A program made the position numbers and the translations under genes. Under the pieces are notes generated by a model, which saw only the letters and a list, made by a program, of their open reading frames with translations, made no database searches and was not told the origin of the DNA. Below, one piece after another: positions 9,389 through 16,845 of a stretch of DNA of 64,000 nucleotides; the stretch's first letter is position 1, and every line of letters starts with the position of its first letter. This DNA is from Dethiosulfatarculus sandiegensis. Its GTDB lineage: Bacteria > Desulfobacterota > Desulfarculia > Desulfarculales > Desulfarculaceae. The stretch lies in contig NZ_AZAC01000067.1 in NCBI RefSeq assembly GCF_000931935.2, positions 1 to 64,000 on the forward strand, in the 5' to 3' direction.

Positions 9389-9414
9389 TTCGTTCTTAAG
9401 GAGGAACATATAAA

Positions 9415-10488
9415 ATGGCAGACAGAATTACCGATATTGGACCGCCGAAGTATGACGAGATGTGGCCCCAGTACATCAAGGACAACTACGGCAAGTGGAA
9501 ATATCATGAGATTCTGGAACCCGGCGTACTGAAGCACGTAACCGAAGACGGCTTTGAGCTCTTCACCGTGCGTTGCGGCGGCACCAGGCTGATGACCACC
9601 CTGCATCTGGAAGACATCTGCAAGATCGCCGACCAGTACTGCGACGGTTGCTTCCGTTTCACCACCAGGAACAACATTGAGTTCATGGTGACCGATACCG
9701 AGAAGCTGGAAGCTTTGAAAAAAGCTTTGGACGACAATGGCAACCTACCCAAGGGCGGCACCGGCGCCTGCGTGACCAACATTGTCCACACCCAGGGTTG
9801 GGTGCATTGCCACACCCCGGCGATCGACGCCTCCGGCCCGGTCAAGGCTGTGATGGACGATCTGTTCGAGTACTGGAACTCCCACAAGCTCCCGGCCCAG
9901 GTCCGCATTTCTCTGGCCTGCTGCCTGAACATGTGCGGAGCCGTGCACTGCTCTGATATCGCTATCCTCGGCGTGCACAGGAAACCCCCGGTTATCGAGC
10001 ACTCCCACTTGGACAAAATCTGCGAAATCCCCACCGCCATCGCGTCTTGCCCCACCGCGGCCATTAAGCCGGCCAAGGTGGATGATTACAAGTCCGTGCA
10101 GGTGAACGCGGAACGCTGCATGTTCTGTGGTAACTGCTACACCATGTGCCCCTCCATGCCTTTGGCCGATGCCGAAGGTGACGGTATTGCCCTGTGGGTG
10201 GGCGGCAAGGTTTCCAACAGCAGAACCATGCCCATGTTCTCCAAGCTGGCCGTGCCCTATATTCCCAACGAGCCCCCTCGTTGGGACACCACTGTGAAGA
10301 CCATTCGCACCATCCTGGAGGCTTATGCCAACGGAGCCAATCGCTATGAGCGTATGGGCGAGTGGATCAACCGCATTGGTTGGGAGCGTTTCTTCGAGGT
10401 AACCGAGCTCGAGTTTACTGAGCACCACATCGACGATTATCGTCTGGCCGTCACAACCTGGCGCAACAGCACCCAGTTCAAGTTCTAA
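9415..10488 (+). CDS. dsrB: Dissimilatory sulfite reductase beta subunit
   Basis: DsrB carries the functional siroheme of the DsrAB reductase. The 357-residue length is normal. Visible signatures are [29 protein letters not shown] with a cysteine ligand, [15 protein letters not shown] with the second pair, and a ferredoxin domain [15 protein letters not shown]. The start at 9415 has AAGGAGGA upstream. Codon use matches dsrA. It is followed by a strong intergenic hairpin before dsrN, which may set different transcript levels for the enzyme and the accessory genes. Confidence 0.99.
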   Translation: MADRITDIGPPKYDEMWPQYIKDNYGKWKYHEILEPGVLKHVTEDGFELFTVRCGGTRLMTTLHLEDICKIADQYCDGCFRFTTRNNIEFMVTDTEKLEALKKALDDNGNLPKGGTGACVTNIVHTQGWVHCHTPAIDASGPVKAVMDDLFEYWNSHKLPAQVRISLACCLNMCGAVHCSDIAILGVHRKPPVIEHSHLDKICEIPTAIASCPTAAIKPAKVDDYKSVQVNAERCMFCGNCYTMCPSMPLADAEGDGIALWVGGKVSNSRTMPMFSKLAVPYIPNEPPRWDTTVKTIRTILEAYANGANRYERMGEWINRIGWERFFEVTELEFTEHHIDDYRLAVTTWRNSTQFKF

Positions 10489-10534
10489 TAAACTGGGTTG
10501 GCGCGCCGTTTACGGCTGCGCTTTGAAGTACATA

Positions 10535-10570
10535 ACGTTACCCGGAACCCTTGCTGGTTCCGGGTAACGT
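10535..10570 (+). promoter_or_regulatory. Perfect 15-bp hairpin between dsrB and dsrN
   Basis: The 15-base arm 10535-10549 is exactly complementary to 10556-10570, with a 6-base loop. No T-run follows and dsrN starts 17 bases later, so it looks more like an attenuator, an RNase processing site or a 3-prime stabiliser for dsrAB mRNA than a full terminator. Confidence 0.8.
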
Positions 10571-10586
10571 CTTCAAGGAACGACAT

Positions 10587-11978
10587 ATGGCCCAGAACTT
10601 ACCGCGGGTGGTCATGGCCGCCCTGCGCGGTGGATCGGGCAAGACCACCCTAACCCTGGGGCTTATCCAAGCCCTACGCGACCGTGGAGTCCGGGTGGCC
10701 CCATTCAAAAAGGGACCGGACTATATCGATCCGCTGTGGCATACTGAGGCTGCCCAGACCCAGTGCCACAATCTAGACCCTTATCTGATGACCCGCGATC
10801 AGATTCTCTCGTCTTTCGGCTATCACTCCCTTAATAAAGACGCCGCTGTCATAGAAGGCAATCGAGGCCTTTTTGACGGAAAAGATGTAAAGGGCAGTTT
10901 TTCCACTTCAGAGCTGGCCAAGACTCTTAAGGCTCCATTGGTGCTGGCCATAGACTGCACCATGGCGAGCCGGACGGTTGCCGCCATTGTCCTGGGGTGC
11001 AAGACCTTTGACCCTGATTTAAATCTTGCAGGCGTAATCTTAAATCCCGTGGGCACTAAGCGGCAGGAAAAGGTGGTGACCGAGGCCATCGAACTAACCA
11101 CCCAAGTTCCTGTCCTGGGCGCTGTCCCCCGCTTGGAGTTTCATATGCCGGAGCGGCATATGGGTCTGGTCCCTCCCCAGGAACACTCAGCCATGGCTGA
11201 AAGTCTGCGCCAAATCGGGCGTCAGGTGGCAGGCTATGTAGATGTGGATAAGCTGTGGGAGGTGATGCAGGCGGCTTCGTCTTGGGACCACTGGGATCCG
11301 CCCGAGGGATTGAGCCCTGTGGAAAACCAAAAGAAGCATGCCCCGGTTATTGGTGTGATCAAAGATTCCGCCTTTGGCTTTTATTACCAGGATAATCTGG
11401 CCGCCCTTGAAAGCCACGGAGCCAGGCTGGTTTTTATTTCCGCCCTTGAAGACCACAGCCTTCCCGAGATGGACGCTTTGTATATTGGAGGCGGCTTTCC
11501 TGAAACGCATGCCGAACGTTTAAGTCGTAATAAAGAATTGCGTAAACAAGTAAAGGCAATGGCCGATAAGGGGTTGCCGATTTATGCGGAATGCGGCGGG
11601 TTGATGTATCTGGGCGACAACCTGGTTATTGATGATAAGTACTATCCCATGGCAGGTGTTTTTCCCATTGACTTTCACATGCGGAAAAAACCGGTGGGGC
11701 ACGGTTACTCAGTATGCCAGGTGATCGGTGAAAATCCCTTCTTTCCTCAGGGGCTTAGATTTAAGGCCCATGAATTCCACTACAGCAAGCCCTTGGCCAA
11801 ACCCATGACCGAGTTGAATTTTGCCTACAAGGTGGAGCGGGGAAAAGGTGTTTTCGCCGGTAAAGGTGGACTCGTTTATAAAAATGTTCTAGGCACTTAT
11901 CATCATGTACATGCTCTCGGACTTAAGTGTTGGGCAGGCTCTTTGGTCGCGGCGGCCAAGAGGTCACAAGGTGCTTGA
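10587..11978 (+). CDS. dsrN: DsrN, siroheme amidase of the CobB/CbiA cobyrinate diamide synthase family
   Basis: The 463-residue protein has the CbiA layout. An N-terminal ATP-binding P-loop GGSGKTTLTLGLIQAL is followed by FKKGPDYIDPLWH. The C-terminal class I glutamine amidotransferase domain has IYAECGGLMYLG, with the catalytic Cys, and a late YHHVHAL histidine. The family amidates corrin side chains, while the dsr-linked member is thought to amidate siroheme for DsrAB. Its position inside the dsr operon argues for DsrN over cobalamin synthesis. The start is the ATG at 10587 with AAGGA 8 bases upstream. Confidence 0.93.
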   Translation: MAQNLPRVVMAALRGGSGKTTLTLGLIQALRDRGVRVAPFKKGPDYIDPLWHTEAAQTQCHNLDPYLMTRDQILSSFGYHSLNKDAAVIEGNRGLFDGKDVKGSFSTSELAKTLKAPLVLAIDCTMASRTVAAIVLGCKTFDPDLNLAGVILNPVGTKRQEKVVTEAIELTTQVPVLGAVPRLEFHMPERHMGLVPPQEHSAMAESLRQIGRQVAGYVDVDKLWEVMQAASSWDHWDPPEGLSPVENQKKHAPVIGVIKDSAFGFYYQDNLAALESHGARLVFISALEDHSLPEMDALYIGGGFPETHAERLSRNKELRKQVKAMADKGLPIYAECGGLMYLGDNLVIDDKYYPMAGVFPIDFHMRKKPVGHGYSVCQVIGENPFFPQGLRFKAHEFHYSKPLAKPMTELNFAYKVERGKGVFAGKGGLVYKNVLGTYHHVHALGLKCWAGSLVAAAKRSQGA

Positions 11979-12048
11979 CACTTGAAGTCACGAGAGATAT
12001 GGTGCTATTTGATTGTGAAAAGTGCATCAAGTTAAGGAGGGACTGCTA

Positions 12049-12288
12049 ATGGCTGATATGGAACAAATGCAAGCCTTGGTTTTGCAGGTGATGGAGAAAA
12101 AGAAAAAACGGATGATGATGAAGGACCTCCTCAAAGAGGTCAAAAAGCTGGACGATTCCGTAGAGAAAAGGCCTTTGAAAAAGGCAACCAGCGCCATGAT
12201 CAACTCCGGCGTTCTGGAGTACTGGTCAAGTGGTTCCACCACCTATTTTGCCCTGCCTGGCGGCAAGCACCCCGAGGGTGAGGACTAG
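12049..12288 (+). CDS. dsrD: DsrD, allosteric activator of DsrAB
   Basis: The 79-residue protein ends with NSGVLEYWSSGSTTYFALPG, the characteristic winged-helix C-terminus of DsrD. The N-terminal half is lysine-rich (MEKKKKRMMMKDLLKEVKKL) and more variable. DsrD has been shown to increase sulfite reduction by DsrAB and marks reductive rather than oxidative dsr systems. It starts at ATG 12049 after AAGGAGGG. Here it follows dsrN instead of sitting directly after dsrB, the common order in sulfate reducers. Confidence 0.95.
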   Translation: MADMEQMQALVLQVMEKKKKRMMMKDLLKEVKKLDDSVEKRPLKKATSAMINSGVLEYWSSGSTTYFALPGGKHPEGED

Positions 12289-12645
12289 CCACAGTCCGGG
12301 CTCACATGGTGAGAAAAAAAGCGAGTCCCCCCGTCAGTAAGCCTGAAAAGGTGGTAATTGGCGGCGGGGATTTTCCTCTAGTACAGGCTTGCTTGGGGCG
12401 CTCCGGCGATGCCGTTTGGGTTGCCGCATCCAAAGGATAGGCCCAGGCGAATATAACGCCCAAAGAATGTCGAAATGATCGGTCGGCTTATCTTTTCGCC
12501 GATCATACGAATACCACCATATCTTTGGGCGGTAGCCACGTACGGGTTGCCAAAAGAGACACAAGGCTCTTATGGTTCACCCTCCAGGGCCCGATTAATG
12601 GGTTTTACATAAAAAACCTTAAAAGGCCATCGGAAGACCAATTTT
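12289..12645. other. Intergenic region with a two-tier inverted repeat
   Basis: Outer arms 12457-12466 / 12522-12531 (10 bp, exact) enclose inner arms 12475-12482 / 12499-12506 (8 bp, exact), with a 16-base apical loop. This may be a structured RNA, an operator or a small repeat element. A minus-strand frame of 76 codons across it has an odd composition and is not called. Confidence 0.5.
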
Positions 12646-13287
12646 ATGAAGAAAATTCAAAACGAGACCGGCATCCCCGAAGATGATTTTCATCGGGAAG
12701 GCCTTATAGACCGCCTGAGCCAATACGTGGCCGCAGAACCCGGCGCCTGGCATGTACGTTACAACCTGGGCGTAGCCCTTATGCATGACGGGCATCCCGA
12801 TGCTGCTCTGGAGCAATTCGGCATTGTTCTTTCCCAGTCGCCCAAGCATTTGGAAAGTATGATAAACGTGGGTGCCATCCATTTGGCTCAAGGGAGGCCT
12901 GAAGAAGCTCTCAAGATTTTCACCTCGGCCCTTGCTGTTTGGGACGTCCCCTTGGTCAGGGCAAATATGGCAGTGGCCTATCAACAGATAGGAAGACTGG
13001 AAGAGGCGGAAAAAGAATTGCGCAGGGCGCTTAAGATCCATTCCGAGATGCCCGATGCCTGGACCAACCTGGGTTCAATTCTTTTGCAGACAGACCGATT
13101 GGAAGAGTCCCTTGAAGCCAGCCAAAAGGCCCTGGATTTAAGGCCTGATTTTGCCATGGCCCATAACAACATGGCAGTGGCCCTTTTGGACCTGGGAAAA
13201 CCCGACCAGGCTAAAGAACATGCCCAAAAGGCAATGGAGCTGGGTTACAAGGTGCATGACGAACTGCTGGAGCGGTTGGAAATATAG
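12646..13287 (+). CDS. TPR protein downstream of the dsr operon
   Basis: The 213-residue cytoplasmic protein has at least four TPR units (AWHVRYNLGVALMHDGHPDA, SMINVGAIHLAQGRPEEA, PDAWTNLGSILLQTDRLEES, AMAHNNMAVALLDLGKPDQA). It lies between dsrD and the DsrMK-like genes. A scaffold or assembly role for one of these complexes is possible but not shown. It starts at ATG 12646 and is followed by a strong hairpin at 13324-13370. Confidence 0.85.
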   Translation: MKKIQNETGIPEDDFHREGLIDRLSQYVAAEPGAWHVRYNLGVALMHDGHPDAALEQFGIVLSQSPKHLESMINVGAIHLAQGRPEEALKIFTSALAVWDVPLVRANMAVAYQQIGRLEEAEKELRRALKIHSEMPDAWTNLGSILLQTDRLEESLEASQKALDLRPDFAMAHNNMAVALLDLGKPDQAKEHAQKAMELGYKVHDELLERLEI

Positions 13288-13323
13288 CCGGACTCAGCTG
13301 AATAATTGCGGGCTTAGGGAAAA

Positions 13324-13370
13324 CCGGCGGGGGGGTGCATGCCCTTGCGGCATGGGATACCCCCTGCCGG
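13324..13370 (+). terminator. Strong GC-rich hairpin, likely terminator
   Basis: CCGGC (13324-13328) pairs with GCCGG (13366-13370), a G-run pairs with a C-run, and CATGCC (13338-13343) pairs with GGCATG (13349-13354). There is no long T-run, so Rho-independent action is uncertain. It lies in a 309-base gap that otherwise holds no gene. Confidence 0.5.
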
Positions 13371-13596
13371 ACGTTTCTAAGGAAAAGCCAGCTCACTGAT
13401 CTGCAATTTGCTTGAAACTTAGGCTTTACAGCACTTAGCCGGGATCTTGCCGTAAAAGCCGGTTGCAAGGCAGGTCAGTTTAGTTTCGGCGGAGTCCTAC
13501 TCTGTCTTTAGTTGAGTCCCAGGTTTTTTCAGATGCTCAGTAACCATAATTCTTACCAGGGGCTTTCTTGCGGGTTAAAATCTGTTTCTCGGCTGT

Positions 13597-14487
13597 GTGG
13601 TCTTCTTGAAGGTCATATTTTTTAAATTTTTACCCTGGTTGGCTCTTCTGTTTCTTTTCCTGGGCACTTGCCTGAGGCTTAAGAGATGGGCGGAGTTGCC
13701 GTTATGCCTGCCGGAGCCTTTCTTTCAAAATGCCAAGATAAAACCAGGTGGATTAAGGGGGCTGGTCAAAACCTTGCTATTGCCTCATCGTCCTTCTTTG
13801 CTGGGGGCCTTGGCCCATTTGCAAGCCATTGCCCTGCATGTTGCCTTGCTTTTGGTTTTTATACGCCATTTAAGGCTCGTTTTGAATCCTGTGCCTGAGT
13901 GGGTGTTTTGGTTAAATCAGTGGGGACTTTGGGCAGGATATTTTCTGCCTGTTTTACTGGGACTGCGGCTGGTCAGACGTTTTTGGAGCCCCGGTCTTTT
14001 CCGGTTTTCCGGTTTTTCGAATTATTTTCCTCTGTATCTCCTGCTAGCGACTGCTGTTACTGGAATCATGACCAAACTGGCTTTTCCCACAGATTTGGTT
14101 GCAGTGAAGGTTACCGCTTTAAATTTTTTCCAGTTCAAAGATATGGCTCATGCGTGGCCAGGGGGAATGTTCCCCTTGCATTTTTTGCTTGGCTTAGTGG
14201 TGATAGCGTGGTTTCCCTTTGGTAAGCTGGGGCACGCTCTTTGTCTGTTTTTGAATCCGAGATTTACCACCAAGGCCGATCAGGGGCTTCGCCAGCTTGA
14301 TAATCCCTGCCATGAAATAATGACCCGCCCTGTGACAGAGGAACAGGAAACAGCTGAGCAATTGGAGGCGTATGAAAGTTTGGCTGCTTATCGAAAGCGC
14401 CTTAAAGAGAGGTGGTCCCGGCAAGGTGTCAAAAAGGTGCTGGGTTCCTCAGAGCGCAGAATAGAGCATAACGGAAAGGTTAGGTGA
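13597..14487 (+). CDS. DsrM/NarI-like membrane cytochrome b subunit
   Basis: The protein has about 296 residues with five or more hydrophobic helices, LQAIALHVALLLVFIRHLRL and HFLLGLVVIAWFPFGKLGHA among them. The histidines there fit the two b-haems of the NarI/DsrM family. DsrM-type subunits oxidise menaquinol and pass electrons to a cytoplasmic DsrK. The start is uncertain (GTG at 13597 used; TTG at 13606 possible), with no good ribosome binding site. It overlaps the DsrK-like gene by one base (TGATG), so the two are translationally coupled. Confidence 0.85.
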   Translation: MVFLKVIFFKFLPWLALLFLFLGTCLRLKRWAELPLCLPEPFFQNAKIKPGGLRGLVKTLLLPHRPSLLGALAHLQAIALHVALLLVFIRHLRLVLNPVPEWVFWLNQWGLWAGYFLPVLLGLRLVRRFWSPGLFRFSGFSNYFPLYLLLATAVTGIMTKLAFPTDLVAVKVTALNFFQFKDMAHAWPGGMFPLHFLLGLVVIAWFPFGKLGHALCLFLNPRFTTKADQGLRQLDNPCHEIMTRPVTEEQETAEQLEAYESLAAYRKRLKERWSRQGVKKVLGSSERRIEHNGKVR

Positions 14488-15953
14488 TGACTGGCTCGAG
14501 GGCCTCAATTTTCCCTTCGATTCTTGGTCTGAGTAATGAAACTCTTCCCTTCGCACCGGCCTTGCGGGAAGACCTGCAAGCCTGTGGTTTGGTTATGGAG
14601 TCAATGGAGGATTGGCAGAAAATTTTTTTGCTGGCCTGGCATAGACTGCTTAACACCCACCGGGATCTTGGACTCTATCTGGAAACCTGCCTGCGTTGCG
14701 GGGCATGTATTGATAAGTGCCCTTACAGTCGGGGTGGATCGAACAAGAATCTGACGCCCCTGGGAAGAATGGAGCTGGCCGCCGCTTTAACCAGGGAGCA
14801 TTTTAATTTCCGCGGAGCCTTTCGCAAATCTGATTTTAACCGTTTTAATCTTTCGGTTCAGACTCTCACTGCCTGGTACAGCAGTTTTTTCAGTTGCGCC
14901 CTGTGCAGGCGTTGTTCCCTTTACTGCCCCCTGGGGTTGGATCCTGCCGCGATTGTCAGATCCTGCCGCGAGGTTCTGACCGAGTTGGGGTTGATACCCC
15001 AGACATTGGTTAAGGCTCTCAAGTCCTATATGACCTACGGCAACGCCCAAAATATCAGCCCGGAGGATTGGACCCGGACTAATGCCTCTTTGGAGCAAAG
15101 ACTGGAAAAGGATCACGCGCAGAAAATAAAATGCCCGGTGGACGAATATGGGGCGGAGATTCTTTTTTTACCTTCAGCACTTGATCTGAAAGAGCACGAA
15201 ACGACCTTTGCAGGATATGCCAAGGCCTTTTTCGCGGCCGGAGTTTCCTGGACCACCAGCACCCATGCGGCAGATGCGGATAATCCAGGCTATTTTCTGA
15301 ACTATCGGACCATGGCCAGGCTTAATAAGCGCATACTGGAAGCTGCCAGAGAACTAAAGGTGCGCTATATCATTTGGGGGGAGAGTGGTCACGGCTGGCA
15401 AATTGCCAAAAACTATATGCTTGCCATGCATGGATCCTGGAGTGAAGGCGGTTACCTGAAGGCCCCGGGCCCGTTGCATTTTTACCAATGGGCCTGGCAT
15501 CTTTGGCGAAGAGGGGCCTTTGACTCCTATTTGAACAGGGAAGCAAACGATAAAAGAATCGTAACGTTGCACGACCCCTGCCAATATGGTAGATCCACCG
15601 GTCTTTTGCAGGAGCCCAGAGAACTGCTGAGGGCCAGCTGCAATTTTTATTATGAAATGCCCGCTAAATACAGCGGTGAAAATACTCTATGCTGTGGGGG
15701 GGGATGCCGGGCGATTGCCGATCAGACAGAGGAAATTGTTTCCGCTTCGCTTCCCCTGGCGAAAGTCATCGCATCAATGCGTGGGAATGTGGGGGTGAAT
15801 TGCCTGGCCACGGGATGTGCCCAATGTAAAACAGCTCTTAAGAAAATCCTGGCCAGATACGGGCTGGAGCTGGATGTGTCGGGGGTTGCGGCCCTGTTTG
15901 GCAATGCCCTTATGTCTAATGAGCCTGACCAAAAAGGGGATGACAAGGTATGA
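14487..15953 (+). CDS. DsrK/HdrD-like iron-sulfur subunit
   Basis: About 488 residues, cytoplasmic. Two ferredoxin motifs (TCLRCGACIDKCPYS near 70-84 and CALCRRCSLYCPLG near 137-150) precede a CCG domain: DPCQYGRST, LCCGGGC and CATGCAQC. This is the catalytic type of DsrK, TmcB and HdrD, acting on disulfide-type substrates such as the DsrC trisulfide. The position normally held by Cys in the ECGH motif is Ser here (WGESGHGW). The ATG at 14487 is preferred over GTG 14484. It overlaps the next gene by ATGA. Confidence 0.88.
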   Translation: MTGSRASIFPSILGLSNETLPFAPALREDLQACGLVMESMEDWQKIFLLAWHRLLNTHRDLGLYLETCLRCGACIDKCPYSRGGSNKNLTPLGRMELAAALTREHFNFRGAFRKSDFNRFNLSVQTLTAWYSSFFSCALCRRCSLYCPLGLDPAAIVRSCREVLTELGLIPQTLVKALKSYMTYGNAQNISPEDWTRTNASLEQRLEKDHAQKIKCPVDEYGAEILFLPSALDLKEHETTFAGYAKAFFAAGVSWTTSTHAADADNPGYFLNYRTMARLNKRILEAARELKVRYIIWGESGHGWQIAKNYMLAMHGSWSEGGYLKAPGPLHFYQWAWHLWRRGAFDSYLNREANDKRIVTLHDPCQYGRSTGLLQEPRELLRASCNFYYEMPAKYSGENTLCCGGGCRAIADQTEEIVSASLPLAKVIASMRGNVGVNCLATGCAQCKTALKKILARYGLELDVSGVAALFGNALMSNEPDQKGDDKV

Positions 15954-16279
15954 AAAAGGTTCAGTGGTGCCTGGTCCCCTTGGGTGTTTTTATACTCGGC
16001 TGGGCTGTTCTCATGGCCCAGGCCGGGCCTTCCCAAGGCCTGGTACTGGAAAAGACGGTCTTTCCGGCCCCCGTTTATCATAGCCCCTTGGATGAGTGGC
16101 GTGTTTTGCATACAAAAGTGGTGGGTGAAGGGCAGGGCAACCTGAACCCCATGCCCAGTTTTTTTAAACCCAAAGATTGCCTTGTGTGTCACAGCGGAAA
16201 AAAATTCTGCACTCCTTGCCACGCCTATGTGGGAAGTCGTCTAAAACTGAACAATGCCGGCATGAAAAATGAGCCTTGA
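15950..16279 (+). CDS. DsrJ-like dihaem cytochrome c
   Basis: A short 109-residue exported or anchored protein: an N-terminal hydrophobic segment (about residues 6-24) and two closely spaced CxxCH haem motifs, CLVCH and CTPCH, with only six residues between them, followed by AYVG. DsrJ normally has three haems, so this is a shortened relative, possibly specific to this complex. It is coupled to the DsrK-like gene by ATGA at 15950-15953 and overlaps the next gene by 11 bases. The role is probably to link the membrane complex to periplasmic cytochromes. Confidence 0.75.
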   Translation: MKKVQWCLVPLGVFILGWAVLMAQAGPSQGLVLEKTVFPAPVYHSPLDEWRVLHTKVVGEGQGNLNPMPSFFKPKDCLVCHSGKKFCTPCHAYVGSRLKLNNAGMKNEP

Positions 16280-16841
16280 TCATAGTCAAAAAAAAGGGCG
16301 GTTTTGGGCGAACGCCTTCCTGATCTTGGGAGCTGTGTTGGGACTTATCGGGATTAATCCGTCCGACCTGCAGGCTGCGTCACAGGAAAGCTGTGCGGCC
16401 TGCCACGCCGGTTTTTGGCAGATGTCCTTATCCAGCCTGCGCAAGGATGCAGGGCCCTTTTCTCTGGATGCCAATCAGTGTCCGGGCCTTGAGGCTGCCT
16501 GGATGGAGATGGCTCAGCTGGAGGCTTGGATCCTGGCCATCAGTGTGAACCTCGAACAAAAGTCGGACTGGAGTTCTGCGGAGAGGCTCAAACGGGAGTT
16601 GGGGCAGGTGGCTGATCTTTACAGATTGGCTCAAACCAAACCTGTTTCGTCGGTGGCTGAGATCCGGAAAGCCTTTAGAAAGGTGCAGAAACAGCTTAAT
16701 TACAGGGTCTTTCGCCCCATAGTTGCGCAGGATAAAAAGGAATCCCTTTTAAGTATACTCAACTGGACCACCCTTGGCGGGCTGGCCTTGGCAGGGGCGT
16801 ATTTTCTGGCCAGTAAACTGCACCTTTCGCGAAAGGGTTAG
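16269..16841 (+). CDS. Monohaem cytochrome c-like membrane protein
   Basis: The 190-residue protein has a signal or anchor segment (residues 12-30), one haem motif CAACH shortly after the cleavage region, a helical middle and a C-terminal membrane segment (TLGGLALAGAYFLASKL) with a basic tail. I do not recognise the family beyond the haem motif. It is tightly packed in the DsrMKJ-like operon, so it is probably a fourth subunit on the periplasmic face. Confidence 0.7.
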   Translation: MSLDHSQKKGRFWANAFLILGAVLGLIGINPSDLQAASQESCAACHAGFWQMSLSSLRKDAGPFSLDANQCPGLEAAWMEMAQLEAWILAISVNLEQKSDWSSAERLKRELGQVADLYRLAQTKPVSSVAEIRKAFRKVQKQLNYRVFRPIVAQDKKESLLSILNWTTLGGLALAGAYFLASKLHLSRKG

Positions 16842-16845
16842 AGGG

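Noticed and set aside
8504-9409. Long minus-strand open frame across dsrA (301 codons)
   Set aside because: It is the antisense shadow of a GC-rich, strongly biased gene. dsrA on the plus strand is certain, and the antisense product has no recognisable motif.
10587-11978. Cobalamin biosynthesis CbiA/CobB rather than DsrN
   Set aside because: The fold is the same, but the gene lies between dsrB and dsrD and no cobalamin genes are nearby, so DsrN is favoured.
12334-12564. 76-codon minus-strand frame in the gap after dsrD
   Set aside because: Odd composition (Trp, Arg, Pro rich), no ribosome binding site, and it runs through the inverted repeat.
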